Source: Pseudomonas rhizophila
Lineage (GTDB): Bacteria > Pseudomonadota > Gammaproteobacteria > Pseudomonadales > Pseudomonadaceae
NCBI RefSeq assembly: GCF_003033885.1
Contig: NZ_CP024081.1
Location: 4,652,388 to 4,716,387 of the forward strand
Length of the DNA: 64,000 nt
Direction of reading: 5' to 3'
This document shows positions 32,564 to 41,639 of the stretch, one piece after another. The notes below the pieces were generated by a model that was not told where the DNA came from, did no database searches, and saw only the letters and a list, made by a program, of their open reading frames with translations. Made by a program: the position numbers and the translations under genes. Position 1 is the first letter of the stretch. Each line of letters starts with the position of its first letter.

Positions 32564-32661
32564 TTCACACCTCGGCATCCGATGATAAAAATGGCGTCCC
32601 TGCGCATTCCTGCTTGGGTGGACAGGTGCCGCATAGAGCGGCTTTTTAGTCCTGTTGAACT

Positions 32662-33120
32662 TCATTCATGGGGCAAGCCCGTGGCCAGTTCGACATTCGG
32701 CACCCACAGGGCATCAATGCAGGCCGAAGCGTCCTTCTGCGTCACAGGTTCAAGGGCCAGCGGTTCAAGCAGGCCTCTGTCGACCAATGCCAGACGCATG
32801 ATTCCGTTTTTGTCGAGAAGCGAACTTGCCAGACATTCACACAAGGAGCGCGGCAGCGCCTCTGGCAGCGGGCCTATATCGGCATTCTCCAGCTCAAGCT
32901 CATAACGCTCGGTACAGGTGTCTGCCAGATCCTGCATCGCATGGGTCGCGAAATACGACACCGTGAAATATCCCGAGGTCAGCACCGCCAGAATCGACAG
33001 CAAAATGGCTGCCTGACGTTTTCTCGAGCGTGTGCCCCGAAGATGCAAAAACCCGGGCAATGCGGATTTGCTCCGGTCCTGAACCACCTGCGCCCCGCTG
33101 ATGGGTCTGTTGTTTGTCAT
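32662..33120 (-). CDS. Small single-pass membrane protein, Anr-linked
   Basis: A 152-residue protein of no recognised family. A basic N-terminus precedes one hydrophobic segment (AAILLSILAVLTSGYFTVSY, about residues 37-56); the remaining region, with four cysteines (two of them in CEC), is predicted to be periplasmic. ATG 33120 lies about 57 bases from a perfect Anr box, good geometry for an activated promoter. It heads a unit with the stress protein at 31661, suggesting a role in low-oxygen survival or redox handling (inference). Confidence 0.65.
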   Translation of the reverse strand: MTNNRPISGAQVVQDRSKSALPGFLHLRGTRSRKRQAAILLSILAVLTSGYFTVSYFATHAMQDLADTCTERYELELENADIGPLPEALPRSLCECLASSLLDKNGIMRLALVDRGLLEPLALEPVTQKDASACIDALWVPNVELATGLPHE

Positions 33121-33176
33121 GACCGTATCTCTGCCCCATGCTTATCAAAAGAATGGCGCCGATCAACGAATGCCGT

Positions 33177-33190
33177 TTGATCTGGATCAA
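33177..33190. promoter_or_regulatory. Anr (FNR) box
   Basis: TTGATCTGGATCAA is a perfect TTGAT-N4-ATCAA site. Its centre is about 63 bases before the start codon at 33120, which fits a -41.5 activator position with a short leader. Confidence 0.78.
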
Positions 33191-33352
33191 CCTCGTGCTG
33201 CTGTTTGCCATTTTTCTGGCTACAGCAACACGCGGTGGGCGTTCAGGAGTAGACCGTTGCAGGCTTGGTGGCCCTTGCTGGGCCACCCTGCCCGGCCCTG
33301 GAAAATCGACGATGACCGCCCACCCCTCCGCCATCAGGCGGGCGACGAACGA

Positions 33353-34606
33353 TCACCAAAGGGCGATATCGTAGGTAAGGTAGATCCGGTTACTGTCCCG
33401 TCCCCTCGAGAATTCAGAGCGGTAGACGTAATTGCGCAGCTTCACGCCCAACCCTTTGAAGGAGCCTTGCTGCACCACATAAGCCAGTTCAGCATCGCGC
33501 TCCCACTCTTTGATGGTGGTGTTGGACTCTCCATCGTCGCCGCTAAGGTAACGCGTGGAGAACGTCAGGCCGGGGACGCCCAGGGCCGCGAAGTTGTAGC
33601 CGTAGTTGAGCATCCATGTCTTCTCGTCTTCCTCTACGAACTTGCCTATGCCGGCGTTGCTGAAAGAATAAACGGACGCGCCGCTGATGTAGGGCAGCCC
33701 GGCGTCGCCCTTCAGTGTTTGATAGCCGCCGCCTACGGTATGGCCTGCGACAGCGTAAGTCAGCTGGCCGCTGAGCATATGGTTGTCGATTTTACCGCCA
33801 TAGGCAGAACCGCTATCAACGCTGCGGAAGTAGCGCAGATCACTGGTCAGCACGCCTGGGCCGAGCGGCAGATCATGTTGGACACCCGCAAAGTTCTGCC
33901 TATAGAAGTTCTCCAGTTCGCCATGAAAGTAGCTGAGGCGAATCGTCTTGCCCAACTTGTAATCGGCACCGAGGTAACTGAAGTCCCCTGACTTATCGCC
34001 CCTGTAGCCGTCTGGCACGATGGGCATACTGTCGCTCGAATCTCGCAACTTGAAACGATCAAGATAGCCGCCCGTCAGGCTAAGGTTATCAATGTCGGTG
34101 CTAGTGAACTGGCCGCCCTGGTAGATCTGAGGCAACAGTCGGGAATCGTTGTAAATGAGCACCGGCGTTTTAGGAAGCAACGTACCGTATTTGACGGTGG
34201 TCTTGGCAAATCGAGCCTTGGCGGTCATCCCGAAGCTCGCAAATTCATCGGCGGCACGACCGTCATCATGCACAGGCAGCAGACCGGTGCCGCTACGACC
34301 GCGGCCCGAGTCGAGCTTGATGCCCAGCAGGCCCAACGCATCAATCCCCAAACCGAGGCTGCCGGTCGTGAATCCCGACTGATAATCAAGCAAAAAGCCT
34401 TGGCCCCATTCGGTGCGCTCGCTCTTGGCGGTATTTGCCGCTCGCGCACTCATGCCATGTTCATCGCGGAAATTTTCATTGATGTAAACATTGCGCAATT
34501 GCAGCTTGAGTTTGCTGTCGTCGATAAAGCCTTGCGCATTGGCATTGGCCAGCGGCAACAAAGCCAGGAGAGTCAATAAAGCTCCACGGTTATAAACAGA
34601 GGTCAT
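33353..34606 (-). CDS. OprD-family outer-membrane porin
   Basis: A 417-residue porin. A signal peptide (1-24, ending ANAQ) precedes GFIDDSKLKLQLRNVYINEN; EWGQGFLLDYQSGFTTGSLG and the C-terminal DIALW are standard. It is the last gene after PrpF-family, DctA and CitMHS genes on the same strand. Members of this porin family, such as OpdH, pass tricarboxylates, so a tri- or dicarboxylate substrate is likely here. Its own A-rich leader and an 88-base gap suggest separate translational control. Confidence 0.88.
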   Translation of the reverse strand: MTSVYNRGALLTLLALLPLANANAQGFIDDSKLKLQLRNVYINENFRDEHGMSARAANTAKSERTEWGQGFLLDYQSGFTTGSLGLGIDALGLLGIKLDSGRGRSGTGLLPVHDDGRAADEFASFGMTAKARFAKTTVKYGTLLPKTPVLIYNDSRLLPQIYQGGQFTSTDIDNLSLTGGYLDRFKLRDSSDSMPIVPDGYRGDKSGDFSYLGADYKLGKTIRLSYFHGELENFYRQNFAGVQHDLPLGPGVLTSDLRYFRSVDSGSAYGGKIDNHMLSGQLTYAVAGHTVGGGYQTLKGDAGLPYISGASVYSFSNAGIGKFVEEDEKTWMLNYGYNFAALGVPGLTFSTRYLSGDDGESNTTIKEWERDAELAYVVQQGSFKGLGVKLRNYVYRSEFSRGRDSNRIYLTYDIALW

Positions 34607-34619
34607 ATCAAACTACTCA

Positions 34620-34631
34620 TTGTTGTTATTT
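34620..34631 (-). promoter_or_regulatory. Crc/Hfq-type A-rich motif
   Basis: The minus strand reads AAATAACAACAA, with AANAANAA registers 14 bases before the OprD start at 34606, overlapping the likely ribosome site. Confidence 0.5.
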
Positions 34632-34694
34632 GGAATGCAGCTGACCGTCCGCCCCACTGGCATGGGGCGTCAGGTGTCAAAGAGGTTTGGAGAA

Positions 34695-35999
34695 TCAGGA
34701 GAACAGACTGATTGCCCCAGTCAGCAAGGCCAACGCAGTCACGACCAGGGAAGTGAGCACCGCCCATTTGACGGTGGCTTTCTGGAAGTCGCCCAGATCA
34801 CGGTCGACCATGCCGACCAGCAGCAGGGTCGAGGCCACCAACGGACTCATCAGGTGCACCGGCTGGCCGAGAATGGAGGCCCGTGCAATCTCGACCGGAT
34901 CAATGCCATAGGCCGCTGCGGCGTTGGCCAGGATCGGCACGACACCGAAGTAGTAGGCATCGTTGGACAGCACGAAGGTCAGCGGCATGCTGGTAATGGC
35001 AACCACCAGCGGGAACAAATGGCCCCAGGATGGCGGGATCCAGTCGACCAGGGTTTGCGCCAGCGCATCGACCATTTTCGTCCCAGAGAAGATCCCGGCG
35101 AAGATACCCGCGGCAAACACCAGCAGAACCACGGTCATGGCGTTGCCCGAATGAGCGAGAATTCGTTCTTTCTGAATATCCAGTTGCGGATAGTTGATCA
35201 TCAACGCCAGGACAAAACCGATCAGGAACAGGATCGCCGAGTGCATGAGGCCCATGACCAGCGCAACCATCACCGCCGTCACCAGCAGCAGGTTGACGTA
35301 GGCCAGTTTCGGGCGCTTGTGCGGCGTGTCTTCAATAATCGCCTTGATGTAGCAATTACCCCCACCGCTTTGCAGATGGGTGTTGCCGATGCGCTTGCGT
35401 TCGGCACGCCCCAGCAGGAACGCCGTGAACACCACCCACACTGCACCGCCGATCATGGTCGGCAGCAAGGGTACGAAATACTCGCCGGCATCCAGGCCCA
35501 GCGCTGCGATCGCACGGGTCGCCGGGCCGCCCCAGGGCGTCATGCCGCTCATGATGCTCAACGAGAGCATGGAAATGGTCGCCAGGATCATCGGGTTCAT
35601 GCCGATGCGCTTGTACAGCGGCAACATCGCTGCACAGGTGATCATGTACGTGGTCGTGCCGTCACCGTCCAGCGCCACCAACAGCGACAGCAGCGCCGTG
35701 CCCACGGCGATTTTCATCGGATCACCGTTAACTCGCTTGAGGATCTTGCGGATCAGCGGGTCGAACAGACCGGCATCGATCATCAGGCCGAAAAACAGAA
35801 TTGCGAACAACAGCAGCGCCGCCGACGGCGCGACCATCTTCAAGCCGTCCAGCATCATCTTGCCGGTGGTACCGCCAAACCCGCCGATCACCGCGAAGAC
35901 TATTGGCACCACCGTCAGGGCGACGATCGGTGACAAACGTTTGGTCATTATCAGGAAGGTGAAGACCACCACCATGGCCAAGCCAAGTAAAGCGAGCAT
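34695..35999 (-). CDS. CitMHS-family citrate/metal:H+ symporter
   Basis: A 434-residue inner-membrane carrier with about twelve hydrophobic segments. ALDGDGTTTYMIT (about residues 109-121) and MTPWGGPATRAIAALG are signatures of the citrate-Mg2+:H+ symporters, which take up divalent-metal complexes of citrate or related tricarboxylates. VLSNDAYYFGVVPI is a further conserved stretch. Together with DctA and the PrpF-family enzyme it forms a tricarboxylate-use module. Confidence 0.88.
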   Translation of the reverse strand: MLALLGLAMVVVFTFLIMTKRLSPIVALTVVPIVFAVIGGFGGTTGKMMLDGLKMVAPSAALLLFAILFFGLMIDAGLFDPLIRKILKRVNGDPMKIAVGTALLSLLVALDGDGTTTYMITCAAMLPLYKRIGMNPMILATISMLSLSIMSGMTPWGGPATRAIAALGLDAGEYFVPLLPTMIGGAVWVVFTAFLLGRAERKRIGNTHLQSGGGNCYIKAIIEDTPHKRPKLAYVNLLLVTAVMVALVMGLMHSAILFLIGFVLALMINYPQLDIQKERILAHSGNAMTVVLLVFAAGIFAGIFSGTKMVDALAQTLVDWIPPSWGHLFPLVVAITSMPLTFVLSNDAYYFGVVPILANAAAAYGIDPVEIARASILGQPVHLMSPLVASTLLLVGMVDRDLGDFQKATVKWAVLTSLVVTALALLTGAISLFS

Positions 36000-36011
36000 A
36001 AGTCAGATCTC

Positions 36012-36019
36012 TTGTTGTT
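36012..36019 (-). promoter_or_regulatory. Crc/Hfq-type A-rich motif
   Basis: AACAACAA on the minus strand lies 13 bases before the CitMHS start at 35999, next to AGAG. Confidence 0.5.
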
Positions 36020-36139
36020 ATGAGTAGCTTGGCCGACATTCAGGCGCACGCCATCCCACTCGCCAGGCGACACTCGAATGATTGCCTGGCGCAGGTATTC
36101 AGGAAGATAACGCGGTGATGTCGGGTCAGCCGTGACCGG

Positions 36140-37453
36140 TTAGATGTGATTCGCGACCTTTGTGTCGTCCCAGGCGTGCTCCGTTGCCTGGATGTGCCTC
36201 GGGGAGGGTTTGCCATCCAGGGTCTGCAACAGCACATCGCGGTCGCAGGCATTCTCCGAGATGGAGATCACCACGGTCGCCACTGCGTTGCTCGCCAGGC
36301 TGGTCAGCGCCCGCGCCTCGGACATGAACCGGTCGATCCCGATCAACAGGGCCAAACCGGCCAGAGGAATATCGTGGATGACGGTCAGGGTCGAGGCCAA
36401 CGCGACAAAGCCGCTGCCGGTAACACCTGCGGCGCCCTTGGAAGACAGCAACATGATCGCCAGCATGGTGATGACCTGGGTCAGCGTCAGGTCGATGTTG
36501 CAGGCCTGTGCAATGAAAATGGCCGCCAGCGACAGGTAGATCGCCGTGCCATCGAGGTTGAACGAGTAACCGGTTGGCAGCACCAGCCCCACGACTCCCT
36601 TCTTGCAACCCAGGGCCTGGAGCTTTTCCAACATCCGCGGCATCACCGGTTCAGTCGAAGAAGTGCCCAGCACCACCAGGAATTCCTCGCGCAGATAACG
36701 CAACAGCTTCCACAAACTGAAGCCGTGTGCACGGCAAATGCTGCCCAACACAACGAAGACGAAGAAGGCGCAAGCGACGTACAGGGTCATGATCAGCTTG
36801 GCCAGCGAGCCCAGCGACGTGATGCCGTACTGCCCGACAGTGAAGGCCAAGGCTCCGAAAGCGCCGATCGGAGCAAAACGCATCAGGTAGGAGAATATCT
36901 TGAACACCATGTGCGAAGCTGATTCCAGCACATCCAGCACTGGCTTGCCGCGCTCGCCCAAGGACGACAGGGCAAAGCCGCAGAGCACTGCGATAAACAG
37001 CACCGGCAGCACCTCGCCTTTATTGAAAGCGCCAATAAAGGTGTCGGGAATGATGTGCATGAAGAAGTCCACCACACTCAGCTTCGCAGCGGAGTCGGTG
37101 TATTGCGACAGGCCCTGGGTGCTCAACTGGGTCGGGTCTATGTTCATGCCTGCACCGGGCTTGAACAGGTAGACCGACACAAGGCCAATGATCAGGCTGA
37201 TCACCGTCAGCGCCAGGAACAGCAGCATGGTCTTGCTCAACAAGCGCCCCAGCGAGCGCTTGTCACTCATGCCGGCGATGCCGGTGACAATCGTGCAGAA
37301 CACCACCGGCGCGATCATCATCTTGATCAACTTGATGAAAGCATCACCCAGCGGCTTCAAGGCAATCGCCTGTTGCGACCAGAAGTGCCCGACCAGCACG
37401 CCCAGCAGCACGGCGCAGATGATCTGGAAGTAGAGCGATTTAACAACTTTCAT
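36140..37453 (-). CDS. dctA: C4-dicarboxylate:cation symporter, DctA type
   Basis: A 437-residue carrier. It starts MKVVKSLYFQIICAVLLGVL, as DctA does, and contains the serine-rich hairpin and LLSSKGAAGVTGSGFVALAS, the hallmark of glutamate/dicarboxylate symporters. It imports succinate, malate, fumarate or similar acids with Na+ or H+. ATG 37453 is preferred over 37465. It may be a second copy specialised for this cluster, since pseudomonads normally carry a dctA elsewhere. It sits between the isomerase and CitMHS genes. Confidence 0.88.
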   Translation of the reverse strand: MKVVKSLYFQIICAVLLGVLVGHFWSQQAIALKPLGDAFIKLIKMMIAPVVFCTIVTGIAGMSDKRSLGRLLSKTMLLFLALTVISLIIGLVSVYLFKPGAGMNIDPTQLSTQGLSQYTDSAAKLSVVDFFMHIIPDTFIGAFNKGEVLPVLFIAVLCGFALSSLGERGKPVLDVLESASHMVFKIFSYLMRFAPIGAFGALAFTVGQYGITSLGSLAKLIMTLYVACAFFVFVVLGSICRAHGFSLWKLLRYLREEFLVVLGTSSTEPVMPRMLEKLQALGCKKGVVGLVLPTGYSFNLDGTAIYLSLAAIFIAQACNIDLTLTQVITMLAIMLLSSKGAAGVTGSGFVALASTLTVIHDIPLAGLALLIGIDRFMSEARALTSLASNAVATVVISISENACDRDVLLQTLDGKPSPRHIQATEHAWDDTKVANHI

Positions 37454-37506
37454 GGCATCACCCATTTTTAGAATTGTTCTGATGCAAACGACAATGACTG
37501 CCTGGA

Positions 37507-38589
37507 CTATCCGGCCAGCCGGTGTGAAGCGGTGGCGTAGACGAAACCTGAGAAAAGCCGGCGGGCGGTACGCACCACCGAGGCACGAATGGTCTCACCC
37601 TTTTCGCCGGTATAGGACAGCACGACATCGATACCGCCGCTTGGGTGCTCAATACGAACCTGCTGCAGACGCGGCTCGCTGATGCCGCCGAGCAACTGCG
37701 CCACTACGCTGCCTTCAGTCACGCAAGCGGTAGCCAGACCGATGGAGCCGGTGATCGCCAAGGCGCGATGACAGTTGTGCGGCATGAAATAGCGCACCTG
37801 GACCGTCCCGCCCGACTTGGCAGGCGACACCAGCACCGGCTTGGGGATGACCTTGTCACTGACATCACCCAGGCCCATGGCCAGGCCGGCTTTGAGTCGC
37901 AGGGACTCCAGGCGTTGCAGGAACGCCTTATCGGCGTCCAGTTCAGCGGGGCTTTCATCGCCGCGCTTGCCAAGCTGACTGGCCTCGACGATCAGCATCG
38001 GCATCGCCATGTCGATACAGGTCACCGGGATACCATCGATCAGGTCCAGCGGTTGCCCCGTCGGGAAGAGCTTGCCGGTCTTGCTGCCAGCCGCATCCAG
38101 AAAGGTCAGTTGCACCGGAGCCGCCGTGCCAGGCACGCCGTCGATGGCGGTGTCCCCTTCATAGCTGACCTTGCCCTCAGGGGTTTGCACCTCTGAATTT
38201 ACGAAGGTCCCGGTATTGAGGTTGCGGATCCGCACGCGGGTCAGATCGCCGGAAGGCTTGACCAGCCCCTGCTCGATGGCGAACGGGCCGACGGCGCACA
38301 GCATATTGCCGCAGTTGGGCGCGGTATCGACCCGGCGCTGGGAAACCATGACCTGGACGAACAGATAGTCGACATCCGCGTCCGGGTGCAACGATGGGCT
38401 GACGATTGCCACTTTGCTGGTTTGCGGGCTGCCGCCACCGATGCCGTCGATTTCCAGTTCATGGCCGGACCCCATCAGGTTGAGCAGCAGCTCATCACGT
38501 TCGGCGATGGCACTGGGCAGGTCCCAGGCAAGAAATACGGGCCCTTTGGAAGTACCACCGCGCATCAGCACACAAGGAATTCGCTGCAT
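37507..38589 (-). CDS. PrpF/GalD-family isomerase (aconitate isomerase-like)
   Basis: A 360-residue protein of the PrpF family (DUF453, diaminopimelate-epimerase fold). Members isomerise 2-methyl-trans-aconitate or trans-aconitate (PrpF) or 4-oxalomesaconate (GalD). MRGGTSKGPVF (9-19), K59 in GGSPQTSKVAI and C93 in APNCGNMLCAVGPFA match the active site. ATG 38589 is the family start; the frame to 38637 adds an unrelated leader. None of the other gallate genes is present, while citrate- and dicarboxylate-type carriers are, so trans-aconitate to cis-aconitate is the better guess. Confidence 0.83.
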   Translation of the reverse strand: MQRIPCVLMRGGTSKGPVFLAWDLPSAIAERDELLLNLMGSGHELEIDGIGGGSPQTSKVAIVSPSLHPDADVDYLFVQVMVSQRRVDTAPNCGNMLCAVGPFAIEQGLVKPSGDLTRVRIRNLNTGTFVNSEVQTPEGKVSYEGDTAIDGVPGTAAPVQLTFLDAAGSKTGKLFPTGQPLDLIDGIPVTCIDMAMPMLIVEASQLGKRGDESPAELDADKAFLQRLESLRLKAGLAMGLGDVSDKVIPKPVLVSPAKSGGTVQVRYFMPHNCHRALAITGSIGLATACVTEGSVVAQLLGGISEPRLQQVRIEHPSGGIDVVLSYTGEKGETIRASVVRTARRLFSGFVYATASHRLAG

Positions 38590-38607
38590 GAACACTAACT
38601 CTTGTTG

Positions 38608-38626
38608 ATCAATCTGGATAATTGAT
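38608..38626. promoter_or_regulatory. LysR-type dyad in divergent promoter
   Basis: ATCAA-N9-TTGAT is an interrupted palindrome between the PrpF-family gene (start 38589) and the LysR gene (start 38758). Its size and position suit a LysR box, though it lies close to the PrpF start codon. Confidence 0.35.
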
Positions 38627-38757
38627 GTTCTGGACACAAGAGTGGCAGGGTTCTAAAAGTGTTTCCAATGCAAAGATCAGAGCAATTATTGCGTTTCACG
38701 AATGAATTAATTTACGATGATTTCCCAGCGCATCGCTCTTGCCCGGTGAGAAAGAAC

Positions 38758-39648
38758 ATGGAATACGAGCTTCAGGACATACGATCTTTCGTGAAAATCG
38801 CTGAACTAGGCAGTTTTCATGAAGCCGCCGATGCGTTGCATCTCTCTCAACCGGCCCTGAGCCGGCGCATGAAAAAACTCGAGGAAGGCCTGGGGACCGC
38901 CTTGCTGGATCGCACCACCCGCAAGGTCAGCCTGACGAGCGTCGGGCGCGATTTCCTGCCCAAGGCGCGGCGCTTGCTGGATGATTTCGACGACTCGATT
39001 CTCAATATTCGCGAACTGGCGGAGCGCCAGATCGGTCGGGTGACCTTGGCCTGCATCCCCACCGCGGCCTTCTATTTCCTGCCTTCGGTGATCCGCCTCT
39101 ATAACGAGCGCTACCCCAAAATCCGCATCCGCCTGCTCGACCTCAGCGCAAACGAAGGGCTCGAGGCGGTACTGCGTGGCGAAGCCGATTTCGGTATCAA
39201 TATGATGAGTGGCCAGCACCCGGATATCGAGTTCGTGCCATTGGTCAACGAACCTTTCGTTTTAGCTTGTCGACGCGACCATGAACTGGCCAGACGCAGC
39301 TCGGTAAGCTGGTCTGAGCTCAGCGATTACCGACTGATCGGTGTCGGTCGTCTCAGCGGCAACCGAATGCTGCTGGACCACGCCTTGTCGGGTTTGAGCT
39401 GGCGTCCGCAGTGGTTCTACGAAGTGCAGCACTTGTCTACATCGTTGGGGTTGGTCGAGGCCGGCCTCGGGGTGTCGGCCATGCCCAGCCTCGCAATGCC
39501 AGCCGAGGATCACCCGACATTGGTCAGCGTGCCGTTGATTGATCCGGTGGTAAACCGATCGCTGGGCCTGGTCTATCGAAGGGGCGCATCGCTCTCCCCG
39601 GCCGCGGAAAAATTTGTCTCGATATTGCTTGAACAATGGGAACACTGA
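38758..39648 (+). CDS. LysR-family regulator
   Basis: A 296-residue LysR protein. The helix-turn-helix is at residues 20-45 (GSFHEAADALHLSQPALSRRMKKLEE); the effector domain follows from about residue 90. ATG 38758 starts the canonical MEYELQDIRSFVKIAELGS; the longer frame from 38659 is not family-like. It is divergent from the tricarboxylate operon, the standard arrangement for its activator, with an aconitate-like acid the likely inducer. Confidence 0.86.
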   Translation: MEYELQDIRSFVKIAELGSFHEAADALHLSQPALSRRMKKLEEGLGTALLDRTTRKVSLTSVGRDFLPKARRLLDDFDDSILNIRELAERQIGRVTLACIPTAAFYFLPSVIRLYNERYPKIRIRLLDLSANEGLEAVLRGEADFGINMMSGQHPDIEFVPLVNEPFVLACRRDHELARRSSVSWSELSDYRLIGVGRLSGNRMLLDHALSGLSWRPQWFYEVQHLSTSLGLVEAGLGVSAMPSLAMPAEDHPTLVSVPLIDPVVNRSLGLVYRRGASLSPAAEKFVSILLEQWEH

Positions 39649-39693
39649 TTTTTCGGGGTCCATGATCAGGACTGGATGAGAAACGGGCCGAGC

Positions 39694-40521
39694 TCAGTCA
39701 ACCTCCGTGCTCATTGCAAGCGCTTGATATTGCTCCAGCTCAGCCAGCCGTTGGACCAGGGCATTGCGAACACGCTCGTAAGCCCCGCTGCCTAGCAGTA
39801 GACGCCTGGGTGCGGGATCGACGTCGACAATCTCGAGCATGATCCTGGCCATTTTCTGCGGGTCTCCGGTAAGCGGGAAAGTACCCTCGGCGATTGCTTT
39901 ACGCACTTCACCGGCAGGCGTTTGCTCGTACTCAGCCATCGCGGGCGGACGAACCAGCGCGGCGCCGAAATTAGTTCGTGTCGGGCCCGGCTCTACCAGG
40001 GTGAACTCGATCCCAAAAGGCGCAACCTCCAGAGCGACCGACTCAACGAATCCCTCAATGGCCCATTTGCTTGCGTGGTAAAGGCTGAAGTTCGGGTAAG
40101 CGAGCTGCCCGCCCTCCGAGGACACTTGAAGAATTCGACCGCCCCCCTGTTTGCGCAGAAACGGTAGGCAGGCACGGATGAGTTGAATAGAACCGAGCAG
40201 ATTCGTTTGCAACTGCTGGTCGATCTGTTCATCGCTGGCTTCCTCCGCCGCACCAAACAACGCGTAGCCCGCACTGCTCACCACAACATCAATACGTCCT
40301 AGCTCGGTGAACGCCTGATGAACCACAGCGCGGATGGCCAATGCGTCGTTTACATCGAGCAACGCTGTCCACAGTTGCTCGCCGTAGCGTGTCTTCAAGT
40401 GACTCAAGGCCTGAGGCTTACGCAAAGTAGCCGCCACACGGTCCCCCCGTTCCAGCAATTGTTCGACCACCGCCAGACCAATGCCGGACGAACTTCCAGT
40501 CACTAACCAAGTTTTGCTCAT
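39694..40521 (-). CDS. Short-chain dehydrogenase/reductase
   Basis: A 275-residue classical SDR. TGSSSGIG (8-15) binds the cofactor; SSAGYALFG, S137 and the YHASK catalytic pair are intact. The lack of an acidic residue after the second strand (ATLRKPQ) suggests NADP(H). ATG 40521 with GGAG upstream is preferred over 40569. It is divergent from a LysR gene that probably controls it. The substrate is unknown; relatives are generic oxidoreductases. Confidence 0.83.
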   Translation of the reverse strand: MSKTWLVTGSSSGIGLAVVEQLLERGDRVAATLRKPQALSHLKTRYGEQLWTALLDVNDALAIRAVVHQAFTELGRIDVVVSSAGYALFGAAEEASDEQIDQQLQTNLLGSIQLIRACLPFLRKQGGGRILQVSSEGGQLAYPNFSLYHASKWAIEGFVESVALEVAPFGIEFTLVEPGPTRTNFGAALVRPPAMAEYEQTPAGEVRKAIAEGTFPLTGDPQKMARIMLEIVDVDPAPRRLLLGSGAYERVRNALVQRLAELEQYQALAMSTEVD

Positions 40522-40632
40522 GTGCTTGATCTCCGAATGAAGGGTGAGTTGCCATCGATGTGAGACCAAACTACGTCAGCCGGACTGCTGCTACTATGGG
40601 GCAGAATTCGGATGAGCTAATGAAATATAGCC

Positions 40633-41529
40633 ATGAATCAATTGCCCCTTTCGCTTGCCGATTTACGCGCGCTGACCCGCATCGTTGCTCATCGCAGCTT
40701 TCGTAAAGCGGCCGATGAGTTGGGCCTGTCAGCCTCTACCCTGAGTCATATGATGAAAACGCTGGAGGCCGGTCTTGGGGTGCGTTTGCTGCACCGCACC
40801 ACGCGCAGCGTTTCACCGACGGCAGCGGGAGAGCGTCTGCTAAGACGACTGGCGCCTGTGTTGCGCGAATTCGAGCTGGCGATTGAGGAAGTCAATGAAT
40901 ACCGGGATCTTCTCAGCGGCACTTTACGGATCAATGCCAGCGAACAGGCCGCGCGCGTTTTGATGAAAGCTGCCCTTCCGATATTCCTGGAACGCTTCCC
41001 CCAGATGTCGGTTGACCTCGTGACCGAGGGCCGTCTGATCGATATCGTAGCCGAGGGCTTCGACGCCGGTATCCGTTTAGGTGAAGCGATCCCCCAAGAC
41101 ATGATCGCCGTGCCGATAGGAACGGATACGCGATTTATTACCGTGGCGTCCCCCCAATACCTGAAGACTCATCCTGTCCCCCTTACGCCGGATGATCTGC
41201 CAGGACATCAATGCATCTGCATCCGGATGCCCAGTGGTAAACCTTATAGATGGGAATTCTCCAGGAACGGACAATCCTTGGTCATCGAGCCCAAAGGACA
41301 GCTAACCCTCGATAATGCCGAAATCATGGTCGATGCAGCCATATCCGGGCTCGGCATCGCTTACGTGCCAGAGCAGACGGTATCGCAACCTTTGGCAGAC
41401 GCCCGTCTGGTCGAGGTCCTCGCGGATTGGTGCCCCAGGATTCCTGGGCTGTTTCTGTATTATCCGGGGCACCGCTATATCCCATCAGGCTTGCAGGCCT
41501 TCATCGAGGTCTTGCGCGAGTCTCATTGA
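40633..41529 (+). CDS. LysR-family regulator
   Basis: A 298-residue LysR protein of the AaeR/DsdC-like crowd, with the HTH at residues 17-43 (AHRSFRKAADELGLSASTLSHMMKTLE) and HRTTRSVSPTAAGERLL. It is divergent from the SDR gene across 111 bases and likely regulates it, as such LysR-SDR pairs do. No effector can be inferred. Confidence 0.83.
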   Translation: MNQLPLSLADLRALTRIVAHRSFRKAADELGLSASTLSHMMKTLEAGLGVRLLHRTTRSVSPTAAGERLLRRLAPVLREFELAIEEVNEYRDLLSGTLRINASEQAARVLMKAALPIFLERFPQMSVDLVTEGRLIDIVAEGFDAGIRLGEAIPQDMIAVPIGTDTRFITVASPQYLKTHPVPLTPDDLPGHQCICIRMPSGKPYRWEFSRNGQSLVIEPKGQLTLDNAEIMVDAAISGLGIAYVPEQTVSQPLADARLVEVLADWCPRIPGLFLYYPGHRYIPSGLQAFIEVLRESH

Positions 41530-41639
41530 TTGTCCGCGACTGTGCATTCGAACATAACGGCATGCGCCCTTGCGAGGTGAACGCGCGACGGCCTCAAGGC
41601 CGACGCGTCGGTTGCGATCCGGCCCTTGTTTGAGCTGAC

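Noticed and set aside
34620..35933. 437-codon plus-strand frame opposite CitMHS
   Set aside because: Composition dominated by H, Q and R, typical of an antisense shadow of a membrane protein gene.
33353..38589. Calling the PrpF-family cluster a gallate (gal) operon
   Set aside because: No dioxygenase, hydratase or aldolase of gallate breakdown is in the window, and the carriers are of citrate and dicarboxylate type.
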